Source of the DNA: Typhlomys cinereus
Taxonomy: Eukaryota > Chordata > Mammalia > Rodentia > Platacanthomyidae
Length of the DNA stretch: 64,000 nt
Direction of reading: 5' to 3'
Assembly: GCA_023101885.1 (NCBI GenBank)
Contig: JALPQD010000240.1
Location: 1,829,501-1,893,500 of the forward strand
Part shown: piece after piece, positions 25,331 through 36,732 of the stretch
Numbering within the stretch: the stretch's first letter is position 1
Layout of the letters: each line of letters starts with the position of its first letter
Program-made: the position numbers and the translations under genes
Notes under the pieces: generated by a model
Databases searched by the model: none
Seen by the model: only the letters and a program-made list of their open reading frames with translations
Told to the model about the DNA's origin: nothing

Positions 25331-27251
25331 GAGTTTATTACAAAAGTTCTACACCTAGAAATGTTTGATGGTTACATCTTCTGTCTTGTCTTGTTCTGAG
25401 CCCTATCCTTTTTCCATGACAAATGTTAATGAGCCCAGTTTCCGTTGAGAGTCAAGAGGGCAGTTATGGTGTCAGTGCCCAGAACAAAGCACAACACAAT
25501 AGCCCCCATCCCATGCGCTAGGAAAAAAATCCAGTTTCTTTATCACATGAATAATCAAATGCATCTCTTCTATTCTCTGCCCCTCTCCTCTCCTCCCTTC
25601 TTTTTCTGAAGAAATGCTAAGGCAGAATAAAAGATAAAAGTTAATCAAGGAACTCATCTCAGAATAGTCAGGATTTTCAGGATTTCATGGTAGGAATCTT
25701 CTGTGAAATGAGCGCTCATCCCCAGCACCCCACCTTTCATTACAGAAAGCTGTTGCTTTGTATGGAGCAGGGCAGGGATGGGAGCAGCAGTCTCAATTTA
25801 TGCATAAGAAATAGAAGCAGAATGGCACTATTGGAATATATAAAGCTTGAGAAAGAGTGAGGTAGTTTGAGGAAAGTTGGGCTGATATCTGAGATCTTGC
25901 TGAATATCATCTGTGTCACCAAGTGTCACTTCTGCTACTATTCTGACATGTCTGAGGGGTTTTCCAAAGATTTATAAAATATGTTTTGAATTTGAATCCT
26001 TGCCAGCTCTTTTAAGCCATAGAATCTGCAGAAAGCAGGGTAGCACCAGAGAATGAAAGTCGCTTCTCTTCTTTGTCTCTTTGGCTCCTCAGGATGTATG
26101 TATGTTCTATGGCCTAAGTGTTCCTGGAAGCTCCAAGTAGCAATTGCTATTACCAGTCAGTAAATCACACTCCCCTTTGTTTACACCAGTGTCACCCCAA
26201 ACTCACGAGTAATGTGCAGTACTTCACAACATAGCTGTACCATGCTGTCAGCTGCTGTCACAAGGTAATAGGACTGTCCAGCATTGTTATAATTTTATGT
26301 GACCCACTGTTGTACACATGGCTCCTGTAGACTAAAGCAAGGCTGTATTCAGATCCCCAGGGGAACAATTGTCATACAATATCCCCCTGACAACTGATTT
26401 TATGCTGCAAGGGTCGCTAAATTGTCTGTCTGTCAATTGAGGTACTGATCACATTCACCCCGGCTAACACGAAGGGTAGGTACATCATGTCCCAGACTGA
26501 GTCTTCAGGAAATTTAAGGTAAGCTCTTTTCCCAGTCTTCTCCCTACTCCATGGCAGACCAGAGGAAGAAAGGTGACACCTATGGGATCTTAGGGTAGCC
26601 CGTGGGAGCTTGGGAAGTAGAAAAGCTGTTCTTGCTGTTGTTACTTTTGGGATTTCTAAAGAAAGAAGATTGTCACGGAGAAGAGCAGCTGCGAGGAATC
26701 TGATTCGGCGTACTTCTCACCTGTGTGCTACCAAAGCAGCAACTCAAGGAATTTCCTCATTGGGAAAGTGATCAAAAGCGCAGGATGCTGGAGGGCATGT
26801 GGCTGAACAGAATCTTGAGAGAGGGCACCTGGTGTGAAGGCAGATACTCGGGAGTTCAGCTCTCTATGGCAGATTAAGTGCAGAGTCCGCTCAGTAATTT
26901 GAAGAACATCCTTTATTTGAACAGCACCATTATTCAAATGATTCCCTACAGCCAATATCTTTTACCTTTTATGTTTTGTCATGATGAAATTTGAAACTCC
27001 TATCATTGTTCCATTTTTGCTTTTAATCTTCAAACTGTATTGGTGAGACCTGCAGCATGCATGACAACCTTGAACTCTGGTTTGTCTGCCTCATCAAGCT
27101 TCTGCTGGAATTTGGAGTCATGCACTTGTCAGTGGACCTGGCCACTTGGTGACTGGGAGGAGAGAAGTACAGGAAACTAGCACAGTTAGAGATAAGCTTT
27201 AGCAAATGGTTAGCAAGGTATTTAGAATATTGTCATGTTACAACACACAGA
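25331..27251. other. No recognised gene; includes candidate block F
   Basis: Unique sequence of mixed composition. Short frames lack start context, domains or splice evidence. Confidence 0.45.
26300..26500. other. Candidate conserved non-coding element F
   Basis: Short unique block around GGGTCGCTAAATTG and CTGTCAATTGAGGTACTG (TALE-homeodomain-like TGTCAATT) with local CpGs. Weakly supported. Confidence 0.22.

Positions 27252-27298
<47 letters not shown>
27252..27298. repeat. (CA)n microsatellite
   Basis: A pure CA run of over 20 units. Confidence 0.97.
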
Positions 27299-27300
<2 letters not shown>

Positions 27301-27616
27301 TCTGAAGAACCAAAGCAAGCTGGCTGACTAGAGCTGAATTGCCTTGGGCTGAGGTTCTAGGAATCTTGATCCAGCCAACTGGATTAAGCAGGACATTTTT
27401 AGGATGTAGGCATGAGAATAAGGATAATTTTCAGTGAAACAGACATACTCTATATGCTAATATGCAGCTTAAACCAGAGAATATTTTTGAAATAATACAA
27501 TTAACAGTAAATATCTCTATTTGAAACTTCCAGTATTCAAGAGCCAAGAACAGAGCTCATGGAATAAAGATAAGCTCCTGTAGTGAGCTTGCAAAAATTT
27601 TCACAATTAAACTTTC

Positions 27617-28175
27617 ACTTCCTTCCTTCCTTCCTTCCTTCCTTCCTTCCTTCCTTCCTTCCTTCCTTCCTTCCTTCCTTCCTTCCTCCCTCCCTCCCTC
27701 CCTCCCTCCCTCCCTCTCTCCTTCCTTCCTTCCTTCTTCCTCTTCTTCCTCCTCCCTTCCTTTCCTTCCTTCCTTCCTCTTCCGCCTTCCTTCCTTCCTT
27801 CCTTCCTTCCTTCCTCCTTCCTTCCTTCCTTCCTCCTTCCTCCTTCCTCCTTCCTCCTTCCCCTTCCCTCCTTCCTCCCTCCCCCCTCCATCTCTCCCTC
27901 CTTCCTTCCTTCTTCCTTCCCCTTCCTTCCTCCTTCCTTCCTTCCTCCTTCCTTCCTTCTTTCCTTCCTTCCTCCCTCCCCCCTCCTCCCTCCCTCCCTC
28001 CCTCCCTCCCTTCCTTCCTTCCTTCCTTCCTTCTTCCTTCCTCCCTTCCTCCCTTCCTCCCTCCTTCCCTCCTCTCCCTCCCTCCATCTCTCCCTCCTTC
28101 CTTCCTTCTCCTTCCTTTCCTCCTTCCTTCCTTCCTTCCTTCCTTCCTTCCTTCCTTCCTTCCTTCCTTCCTTCC
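27617..28175. repeat. 560-bp CCTT/CCCT polypyrimidine tract
   Basis: Nearly pure pyrimidine on the plus strand, built from CCTT, CCCT, CTCC and TTC units with only a few interrupting purines (for example a G near 27783 and an A at 27890 and 28086). Long frames on both strands are artefacts of the repeat. It contains a higher-order repeat of about 196 bp. Confidence 0.97.
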
Positions 28176-28324
28176 GTTTTACAAGCATAATGAGTATTTA
28201 TTCCTGTTTCCCTCCAACCTACCTCCCTTCCATCTCCCTTCCTTCCCTTCATCAATCCATCCTACTCCTTCCCACCTTCATGCCTGTCTGCTTCTAAAGT
28301 GGATTCACAGGTGATTTTTAAAAC

Positions 28325-29120
28325 AAAATTTCAATTGATATGTAGCAACTATACAGATTTATAGAATTTAATGAAGTTGATATGATGCTCAATTCATAAA
28401 ATACAGAGATATTTATCCTGTCTGTCATTTCAAGTATTTACCATTTCTTTGTGGTAATCACTTTTGAAATATCCCTTATTGAATGTTTTGAAACACAGGA
28501 CAGAATGCTGTTGGCCATGATAGCGTACTCATCCCGTGTGGCTATGACTGTGGATTTGTAGAACGGTGGGCACTTCCCCAGACCCTTCTCCTTTTGTATC
28601 CACTCTCTGCACACTGTGGTAACTGCTCTATTACTTCCTATTTTTATAAAACTTTTTGGAATATGTGTAAATAAAAATCACACTTTATCTTTCCAGTGCT
28701 TGCTTGTTCCACTGAACATTTTGTTCTCTATATCTATATTTTTCGTGGCTAGAAAATATCCCAGGGGACATGCATAACACATTCCCTTTGATCCATGTTT
28801 GGGTTGCTATCAGTTACGTTGCAATAAACATGGTTCAGATAATTTTCTAATGTACAGATTTCATTTATTTTCGATACATTTTCATTAGTATAACGAGAAT
28901 ATCATATAAAAATTTGCTTTTATTTCTTGAAGAGCATCCATATTATTTTCTGTAGTGACTACATTAATTTGCCTTTTCACTAATAGTATATAAGAGCTAC
29001 CTCTCCCCATGTCTGCAACTTTCTGATAAGATCCTCAGCAAAGGATCACTTTTGTGTGCTGATTTCCTAATTTCAACTTGTTTAAATCTTTATGATTATG
29101 GTTCTGAAACTTTTCAAGAT
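28325..29120 (-). mobile_element. Old L1 3' part, minus strand
   Basis: Reverse-strand L1 landmarks: CATTTCTTTGTGGTAATCAC, GTTGCAATAAACATGGTTCA, TTTTCTGTAGTGACTACATT and CACTAATAGTATATAAGAGC. It directly follows the large polypyrimidine tract. No coding potential is left. Confidence 0.75.
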
Positions 29121-29164
29121 ACATAATAATATGCTCAGCTTTTTATTTATTTTACTTTTTCTGA

Positions 29165-29320
29165 TATAGAGTGTGTGGGTGCAAGGAAGTGGGAGGGTAA
29201 AGGCAGGAAAGCCACAGTGAACATGTGGAGGTTAAAGGTCAGCCCACAAAGTGGGTCTTCTTCTTGCACTTGTGGGTTCCTGGGATCAACTCTGGGTGGT
29301 TCCAATCTCAATGACCAGCT
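29165..29320 (-). mobile_element. B3-like SINE relic, minus strand
   Basis: ACATGTGGAGGTTAAAGGTC and ACTTGTGGGTTCCTGGGATC in this order are the reverse complement of the B3/B2-type body and box region. Confidence 0.55.
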
Positions 29321-29679
29321 TTCTCAAGACATTTAGATTTCAAATATTCTGTTCTTGGGCCATTTATCAGACCACAGAAAACAGCTGGGGGCTCAAACAC
29401 AAAAACTGCCCCCATTAAAAAAAAAAAGCTGTCTTTGATTTTCACTGAGCTCACTCGGGGAATTTGAGAGAGGACTAGTGGAAAATATCTGCCATGCAAA
29501 TTCATGGGAACCTGGGTGAATCTCCCATAGACAAATAGTCAGAGCAAATGACATTAAGCTGAAAGGTGATGAGGGAGGAGTAATGATCATTTGTAAAAAG
29601 AAAGTGTCAAAGGGTCCTTTGCCTGGCAAACATAAATACCCTAAAGAATAGAAAACTGTGAGTGAATGTAAGGCCTACT

Positions 29680-30480
29680 TAATGTGAAGCCTACGTCAGG
29701 CGTTTGTGGGCAATATAAAACTCTGATGTGCTGTAAAATTTATATCACTCCCCAAAACGATCTACTGGTGGAACACATAAATTTTGCAGGAACTGTTAAA
29801 GCTGTCATAAAACCTCATTGCTACAGATACAGTAGGTGTTTCAGAAATACACAGTAAAGCAGAGATCTGAAATCATTTCCGTGTGACTCATGAAAAGGAG
29901 CACATTGTGTGCGCAGGGTCCTTTCTCCCAAGCCTGCCTTATCTTATTTTGCATAGTCAAAGAACAGACAGTATGGACAAACAGTCTAAATATTTAAACA
30001 TATAAACACTTGTTTATATGCCCAACTGTTAGCAAGGTGAGAGGAGGTGATTATGGCTTACCACGGCACATGAAGTTGTTGGCTCTATTTAACAATAGTT
30101 GATCTTGTTCAGACTGGACAAAGTGGGGGACAGCAATAAATCAACAACCCATGTGTAATCTAGTTATCTAGAATACAGAGGGAGATTTTAATGGCTAATG
30201 CCGGTTTGACTATTGTCATTCAGACATGAGCTGCATGGAAGAAGGGCTTGTGGGAACCTGATAAGAGGTGGTCAAAATGGGCCATAAATCACTGGGAAGC
30301 AGTGTTCTGCTGGGTTTATAAACACATGCTTTCTAGAAGAGGGGAAAAGTGATAGATTTGCGATTTACTGCTTATCACATCTGCTGGAAGTTTCACAATA
30401 CAAAAGCCTAACGTTCAGTGTGTAAACATCCCGGCCAACTACCTATTTCTGTAGAGGAAACCCAGCACTCAAGTCTGCAA
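29680..30480. other. Candidate conserved non-coding element C
   Basis: Unique sequence with clustered factor-like words: TTTTGCATAGTCAAAG (octamer-like plus LEF/SOX-like), ATATAAACACTTGTTTAT (forkhead-like near-palindrome), GGCCATAAATCA and GTGTAAACATC. No reading frame or repeat recognised. Confidence 0.3.
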
Positions 30481-30589
30481 GATGGGAAAGCTCTCAAGTG
30501 ACCTGCTTAACAAGCTCCTTTGATTGTGGGCCATGAAGTGGTTTTTCTTACCAGCATTGCCTTGAACAAGGAATGGATGGTGTTCATTG

Positions 30590-30614
30590 AAAAACAAAAC
30601 AAAACAAAACAAAA
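30590..30614. repeat. (AAAAC)n microsatellite
   Basis: About four AAAAC units. Confidence 0.9.
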
Positions 30615-30944
30615 AGCAGATGTCTTACACTAGGGAGCTAATGGGCTGAAGGAATCTTACAGATTTCCACTTGTTCAGCACTTGTTAACTTTCTTCAGAC
30701 CACTGAACCACTGCATAGGGGCACATAGGAGGGAAGGAGGCAAAGGGGAGGGAAAAGTCAGGCAGGAGAATAAGAAACCAAGCAAGCAGCAGCAGCCTAG
30801 ATGACAGAATGAAATCGCTCATGTCAAGACCCCTCCAGACACACAAGACAAAAACAACACCGCTTTCTATTCTTCCCTGGAGTTTTAGAGTGCTCTAAGT
30901 TTGAAAAAGAGGAACTTTTTTGGCACATTATTTGATTAAAACCA

Positions 30945-31018
30945 AGGAAAGCTCAGTGGTAGAACATGTGCTTGAAATGTTTGAGGCCTGAGGTTTGGTC
31001 CTGCGTACACACACATGT
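30945..31018 (+). mobile_element. ID-type SINE
   Basis: GGAAAGCTCAGTGGTAGAAC through GTTTGAGGCCTGAGGTTTGG to a short CACACA tail is the ID (BC1-like, tRNA-Ala-derived) monomer. Confidence 0.65.
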
Positions 31019-31219
31019 GCAAGTTGACTAAGAGCTGAAATGAGATAGAGCAGCAAGTGATTCTTCAAGTTTTGTGTTGTAATTTCAAACTGGACTGCTG
31101 GAAGCTTTAATTGTCCTTATTTTTGTAGAAAAAATATCCATCCTTCCTATATGTAGCCAAAAGAGACCAGATACTGGTTATCTTCTTAATATGTTAACAA
31201 TTAACATATTGGGGGAGGT

Positions 31220-31509
31220 GGGGCTGGAGAAGTGGCTCAGGGGTTAATCCTCTGCCTGGCAGGCAGAAGGTTCTGAGTTCGGATCCTAGACCCCAGTTAT
31301 AGAGGCCAGGCAGAAGTGGGGGTGGCCTGCGTTTCTGGTCCTGGTAGGGCAGAGCCTGTGAATCCTGGGGCAGAGTAAACAAGGAGGAGGTGGAGGCAGT
31401 CCATGGTGGTTCCCGAATTTGCCCGTGGTTCTACACACACACATACACACACACTAACACACAGGAGCGCACACACACACAATTGAATAAACAATAAAAA
31501 AACACAAAA
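31220..31509 (+). mobile_element. Young CA-tailed ID-headed SINE, copy 1
   Basis: Begins GGGGCTGGAGAAGTGGCTCA with pol III A- and B-box-like sequence (GGTTCTGAGTTCGGATCCTA at about 31268). Its unique body includes TTTCTGGTCCTGGTAGGGCA and GGGGCAGAGTAAACAAGGAG. The tail is a CA repeat, then an A-rich end with AATAAA. About 90% identical to the copies at 35.4 and 36.7 kb by eye. Confidence 0.85.
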
Positions 31510-31871
31510 CATTGGGGTAGGATTAAATTTAGTAGTGATGGGCAGGTTGTAACAAGAATACCTCAAGAAAATAAGAAAATAAATGCTATCATAACAATCA
31601 GGGAAGGTATCTAGGAGTGATAACAAGAGAGGATTGTGGGAGTGGCATATATTATTGAAATTTTAGATACTTCCACTTGGACACTTCTTATAACATCACA
31701 CCTCACAAACCTCTTTCCACCATGATAATATCAGCAACCAAGAATGCCAATTCACTGTGCCAGGAAAAGCCATGAAAACCCCAAAAGACTAAGAAAAAGC
31801 AAGTCAAGCCTGTTCAATGCTCTGGGCGGCCTTCTAACTGATCACAACACATTTTACAGCACATAGAAACC

Positions 31872-32298
31872 TGCTATAGTTTGTAAGTCACCAATAAATT
31901 CATAACCTAACTACTTAAGGGAACAAGAGGATTTATTCTTTCTTATGGTTCTAGTTATAGTTCATATTCCAGTTTAGCAGGAGAGTTCACATCAACATAA
32001 GAGCCAAGAGAACTGGCTACAACCTATCCGCATGAATTGCTGAGAGAGGGATTAAACCTCACTTGCCAGACTGTGGGTCTGTCACAGTATCCAAAGTATG
32101 TCAAACTATTGAGCCAGCTGACTCCTTCTCCTCTACCTGACTAGAGAATAATCTCACCACTATGAGCTGAGTCTTCCTATATCAACTAGATAATTTCCTG
32201 CAACCTTGCTCAGGATCTGCCTTAACTACTAATTCTTCACAGATATGCCTAGAGCTCAGCTCTCATTGTCATGTCAATATCTATAACTAACTGGCACA
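31872..32298 (-). mobile_element. Solo LTR, recurrent family (minus strand)
   Basis: Minus-strand copy sharing CAGTTTAGCAGGAGAGTTCA, CACTTGCCAGACTGTGGGTC, TCAACTAGATAATTTCCTGC and AATTCTTCACAGATATGCC in family order. It is more diverged than the 16.7-kb and 39.9-kb copies. Confidence 0.75.
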
Positions 32299-32702
32299 AG
32301 AGCCCATATTACCATGTGCACGTGTCTACTACTTAGAGTCTCCAGGGGTACAGGATATCAAGTCTTCTACACAATTGATTCTTAATTTGGTCCATCTGGA
32401 TTCTGCTTTATCTTCCTCTACCTGTAAAAGCATTATAGTGCCTTCTGGAGTTGGACATTTTGAAATTCTATGGAAGAATACTTTGTAGTTCTTTAAGAAC
32501 ACACACTTTTTTTTTTTTTGTTTAACTCATTGAAAGGAATCTTAAGAGGCATGTATGCTGCTTTGGTTGAAGCAGCACAAGCCAACGACCTCAACAAGGA
32601 CTTTTAAAGTACCACATACCTAGACGTCCATTGAAGAAGGTGCCTGGCAACATGATTCCTCTCCCACGCTCCCAACCTGCCTTGTTTTTATGACCACTAT
32701 CA

Positions 32703-32948
32703 CCAAGGGCTGCTATTGGGAAAGGAAGAAGGAGAGAGGAATGAAGAGGTGGAAAAGGGAGAGAAGAGGTTAGGAATGGAAGAGAGAGGGAGAAGAAAAA
32801 GAGAGTGGTAAAGGTGAAGGAGGGGTGAGGGAGAGATGAGAGGAGGGTGTCAGGATAGCAACAGGTACAGCAGGAGGGGGGAAGAAGAGAGGAAAAGAAG
32901 GGGAAACAGTGAGAGGGGAGAAGGATAGGGAAAAAGAGGGAAAGAGGG

Positions 32949-33004
<56 letters not shown>

Positions 33005-33006
33005 AC
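32703..33006. repeat. GA-rich purine tract with (GA)n
   Basis: About 300 bp of nearly pure purine on the plus strand, ending in a GA microsatellite (32950-33004). Its first 67 bp recur at 34358-34421. Confidence 0.93.
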
Positions 33007-33359
33007 AAGCCCAGGTGCTGTTTCTCAAAAGCCAAAGGAAACAGACTCACATAGGTGGTGGCCAAAATTACCTTAGTTCAACCCATCCCTAAATCCTGTG
33101 CCAAAAAAAAAAATTAGATAATTTACTTAAGCCTTCACACAGCCCATCTCTTTAAAGAAACTTTAATAGAATTGTTTTCAATGGTGTCCCAGAGCCAAAT
33201 GCTACGACTCTCCCACAGAGGATGCTCAGTTCTTTAGGTAATTCATTCATTTGTTCAAATACATGCGCTAACTCTCTACACTGGGGACACATCAGTGAAA
33301 CATCACAATTTGGCAATTGCTCAGCAATAGATGAACACCAGTGCAATACTGGTGTGACT

Positions 33360-34165
33360 GTTGTGGGGAACCAACTGCTACCTGACTGAATCTAAGACCT
33401 ACTTTTCAGTCAGAAACACATTCTTAGTACTGTAAACCTGATGAAAACTTTGTAAGAGGGGAAACCACAGTCCCTAAGGAAGAATAATCTAATAAGGTTT
33501 AACGATCAAGAAAATATGTCAATCTACTTTCTAAACAATTGTCATAATAGATCAGAGAAAGCTCCCAGCACCCAACCTAGAAGCTTCCTTCTGCAACGAA
33601 GGCATTTAATATCAATGATTACAATTGACCAAAATGCAGAGAATAATTGACTGTGTACTTCTTAGCCTTAAACAAAACATCCAAGACAACACCAACCTAG
33701 GGCTTGAGGAACATCTTAGAAGAGGGGGCCATGAGAAGTAAGAGCCTGAAGGTCATATCGTGTCTTGAGGATATGACAAAATAGCCACACTTGTGAACTC
33801 ACTTGAATTGTATCTAATCCCATGAGACATAACCTATCAACATTATACCATGAAAATGAAAGATCTCAAAAGATACCAACTACTCCCTCAAAAACTAATA
33901 AAGGTAAATGATGTATAATCATTTACTCAATGACCTACTTTTGGTATGCTCACTAGTAAATCATCTTTGCTCCAACAAATACCAAGGTACTTGTTATTAA
34001 CAGTAATTTAGGTGGAACTTAATAAGTCACACACAGAAAAAAACTTGAGAGCAGGTGGGAGTCAGGTAGAGAAGAAGAAGGTGAGTTGGGATTGGGTAAT
34101 AAGAGGTGAAAATAACACAAAATCATGTATAAGTTTTAGAAGAATATAAATAAAGGCAAAAATTT
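33360..34165 (+). mobile_element. L1-associated (Lx-like) 3'-end repeat, plus strand
   Basis: Blocks such as ATAGATCAGAGAAAGCTCCC, CAGCACCCAACCTAGAAGCT and GTAAGAGCCTGAAGGTC recall a common rodent repeat that I associate with Lx-type L1 3' ends. It ends in a polyadenylation-like ATAAATAAAGG. The family assignment needs a RepeatMasker run. Confidence 0.45.
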
Positions 34166-34357
34166 CCTGTCCTTGCACCCTAAGAAGAAAAAAAACCATG
34201 TGACAAGCAATAAACTAAGTGACAACACATCACTGGCAGATCCTCACTCGACTGCAGACTTCTGGCTGCTCTTGCTGTGTCCCCTGTATTTTTCTCTGCC
34301 ACTTTCAATTGTCCTGTCACTACCTTTGTGCAATTCCAGAGTTCCTCCCTCTGTCCT

Positions 34358-34421
34358 TTGGGAAAGGAAGGAGAGAGGAATGAAGAGGTGGAAAAGGGAG
34401 AGAAGAGGTTAGGAATGGAAG
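34358..34421 (+). repeat. Second copy of the 64/67-bp purine-rich segment
   Basis: Identical to 32716-32782 apart from a 3-bp length difference in the GGAAG run. It begins TTGGGAAAGGAAG and ends GGTTAGGAATGGAAG. Here it lies in ordinary-complexity sequence and not in a GA tract. Confidence 0.9.
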
Positions 34422-34895
34422 CAACTTCTAGTCTGCCATCTTCTTGTACTTCATACATTTAATTTCATTATATATTTTGAAAGCATAAAGGCCAAAGGAA
34501 ATAACTACCTTCTGAAAAACTTACAAAAGTCCCCAAAGGTAGAAGTTCTGATTCTTGATGCTCATGTATAAGTTCAAAACCACCATAAGATAACGGTGGC
34601 TGTTAACTCTGGATCATGTTGTTAGGCTCGTAAGATGTAATCCCTCCAAAGACTTTGAGCAACAAATTGAAAATCTACAGTTAGAAATTCAGTAATGAAA
34701 AGAAATGATTAAAACACAGAGACAAGTCTGCAGTGCAGCTCCCACTGCATGCAATGGTGAGACAGCTTTAGCTTTGGGAGACATATATTTGATGTGGAAA
34801 AGGAATCCCTCAAAAAAAATGGCCATTTTCAAAGAGAAAGAAAAGAACTTTGTGGGAGAAAGCCAAATCTTTCCAGACCTGCTGTTCACCTGGGA

Positions 34896-34937
34896 CTGAA
34901 CCTAGACCCCACATATAGACGCTGGGCAGAACCTAGA
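34896..34937 (+). mobile_element. Orphan internal fragment of the CA-tailed SINE
   Basis: Thirty-one bases from CCTAGACCCCACATATAGAC onward are identical to 35443-35473. No SINE head or body surrounds them. Confidence 0.6.
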
Positions 34938-34989
34938 CATTTGGAATGAGCCCATTGGTTAAAACGGCAGTTTTTTAAAGTTATCCTTT

Positions 34990-35287
34990 GGGGCTGGAGA
35001 AACGACTCGGGATTTGTCAAAGCCTTTGCCTCACAAGCAAAAGGACCTGACTTAGGATCCCTGGATCCCATGTAAAAATGCCCATTGGATATGTCAGTAG
35101 CCTGTATTGACCCTAGAAGGCAGAGCCTGGGAAACCTCAGAGCAAAGCAGTGGAAGTAGAACAACCCAGGATGATTCCTGAAGCCAGTCTTGTGCTTCCA
35201 TAGGCATACAGATTCAAGCACCCTTTTGAACAGCCCATGTTATATAAACATATAAATATATACACACATACACAAACACACAAATAA
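34990..35287 (+). mobile_element. ID-headed SINE, diverged relative of the CA-tailed family
   Basis: GGGGCTGGAGAAACGACTCG head and GATCCCTGGATCCCATGT box. The body contains AGGCAGAGCCTGGGAAACCT and AGGATGATTCCTGAAG, shared with the antisense copy at 49.9 kb rather than with the younger copies. CA/TA-rich tail. Confidence 0.7.
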
Positions 35288-35377
35288 GATGATTAAGTTG
35301 TTTGGTTGGTTGTTTGGGTTTCCCTATCTTCCACCAAAATGCTGAAATGTTGTGATGCTTAAAAAACTGCTAAGGCA

Positions 35378-35662
35378 GGGACTGGAGAGGTAGCTCAGGG
35401 GTTAATTCTCTGCCTGGCAGGCAGAAGGTTCTGAGTTCAGATCCTAGACCCCACATATAGACGCTGGGCAGAAGCGGGGGGTGGCCTGCGTTTCTGGTCC
35501 TGGTAGGGCCGAACCTGTGAATTCTGGGGCAGAGTAAACAAGGAAGAGGTGGAGGCAGTCCAGGGTGGTTCCCAAATTCGCCTCATGGTTCTACACACAC
35601 ACACGCACACACACACATGCATGCACACATGCATAATTGAATAAATAAAAAATTTTAAAAAA
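35378..35662 (+). mobile_element. Young CA-tailed ID-headed SINE, copy 2
   Basis: GGGACTGGAGAGGTAGCTCA head, the same body as the 31.2-kb copy, then a CA/TGCA tail and TTGAATAAATAAAAAATT. Flanks AACTGCTAAGGC and ATCTGTGAAGGC are a possible diverged target duplication. Confidence 0.85.
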
Positions 35663-36074
35663 TCTGTGAAGGCTTTGGCATATATACTTTTAGTAACAGA
35701 AGTGTATGGTTCTGTGAATAAATAAAAGTGTAATACATATGATTAGATAGAAACAAAAGCAGCAGGTATTGAAATCATCACTTTTAGAAAACTGCTTATT
35801 GGAAATGTTTCATCTGTGTACCAAGTGTATTTGGCATTGGAAATTTAGCCATTACTCAAATAAACAGTATAGATTTTTTTAAATAAAGGAAGTTCTACAT
35901 TTATTATATTTAGTGTGATTTTATTGCTACTTTTTATGTTTTAAACAAAGTGAAATTTACATAAAAGAAAATGTATGCTCCTTGAAGTGTGAGCCAGTTC
36001 ACATGAGCTAGGAATCAGTAGGCAGACTCCGTGGTGTCCTCCTACCATATTGAGCTGAATATCTCTCTGTCCTA

Positions 36075-36480
36075 AGGTCACAGCCTCTGTATCACTCAGG
36101 TTCCTGTTACTGTCACAGATACTTAAAATCAATTAATTTACTTTTCCTATTGGTTTTGGAAATTGTAGTCCATGGCTGATTGGGCCTGAGGCTTTTGAGT
36201 GTGTAGAGAAGTGATACATTATGGTAGGGAGTATGTGATGGAGCAAGAAGCCAGCCTCATGCTGTCCAGCTAGCAAAAAAGAGGTAGGAAAGGAGCTGGA
36301 CTCCCATCATGTCTTGTAGGGCATATATACAGGGGTCTAGGCTTCCATTATACCTTGAAGGGCATGTATGCAGTGGCATGGTGCCCCCCAACCATTGTCT
36401 ACACAGGTTCCATCACCTTTCAGCCTCCAGACGACAATAACCAAGAGCAGCCTGATAAGAGTTTACAGTCCTATTTCATT
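36075..36480 (-). mobile_element. Probable MaLR-type LTR, minus strand
   Basis: Minus-strand resemblance: CTCAGGTTCCTGTTACTGTC, ATTGTAGTCCATGGCTGATT, GTGATGGAGCAAGAAGCCAG, GGTTCCATCACCTTTCAGCC. Diverged; the family name is tentative. Confidence 0.45.
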
Positions 36481-36732
36481 ATACTTACTTAAGCCCCACT
36501 TGCATACCAGTAGATTCCTTGTCCCTTGTGATTTGTGATCTTTCCTTGATGACTGCTAATTGTAAAGCCTTTGTGTGGAGAATACTTGCCTAGCTGGGTT
36601 AGTTGGCAGAAGTTTGAGAATCATATTCTAGTTCTCTCTGAACTAATGGTCTGTTCATGTCCTGTGATTTGCGCCTTAATCTGACACACAGTCTTGGGAT
36701 ATAAGGAGATTATTTTAAAGATAGAGAAACTG

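Noticed and set aside
27617..28175. Possible CRISPR-like or satellite array
   Set aside because: No conserved repeat/spacer alternation; it is a degenerate tetranucleotide tract in a mammalian genome.
27557..28314. Long frames of 190-240 codons on both strands
   Set aside because: They encode only Lys/Arg/Glu/Gly or Leu/Pro/Ser repeats from the CCTT/CCCT tract and are open in several frames on both strands.
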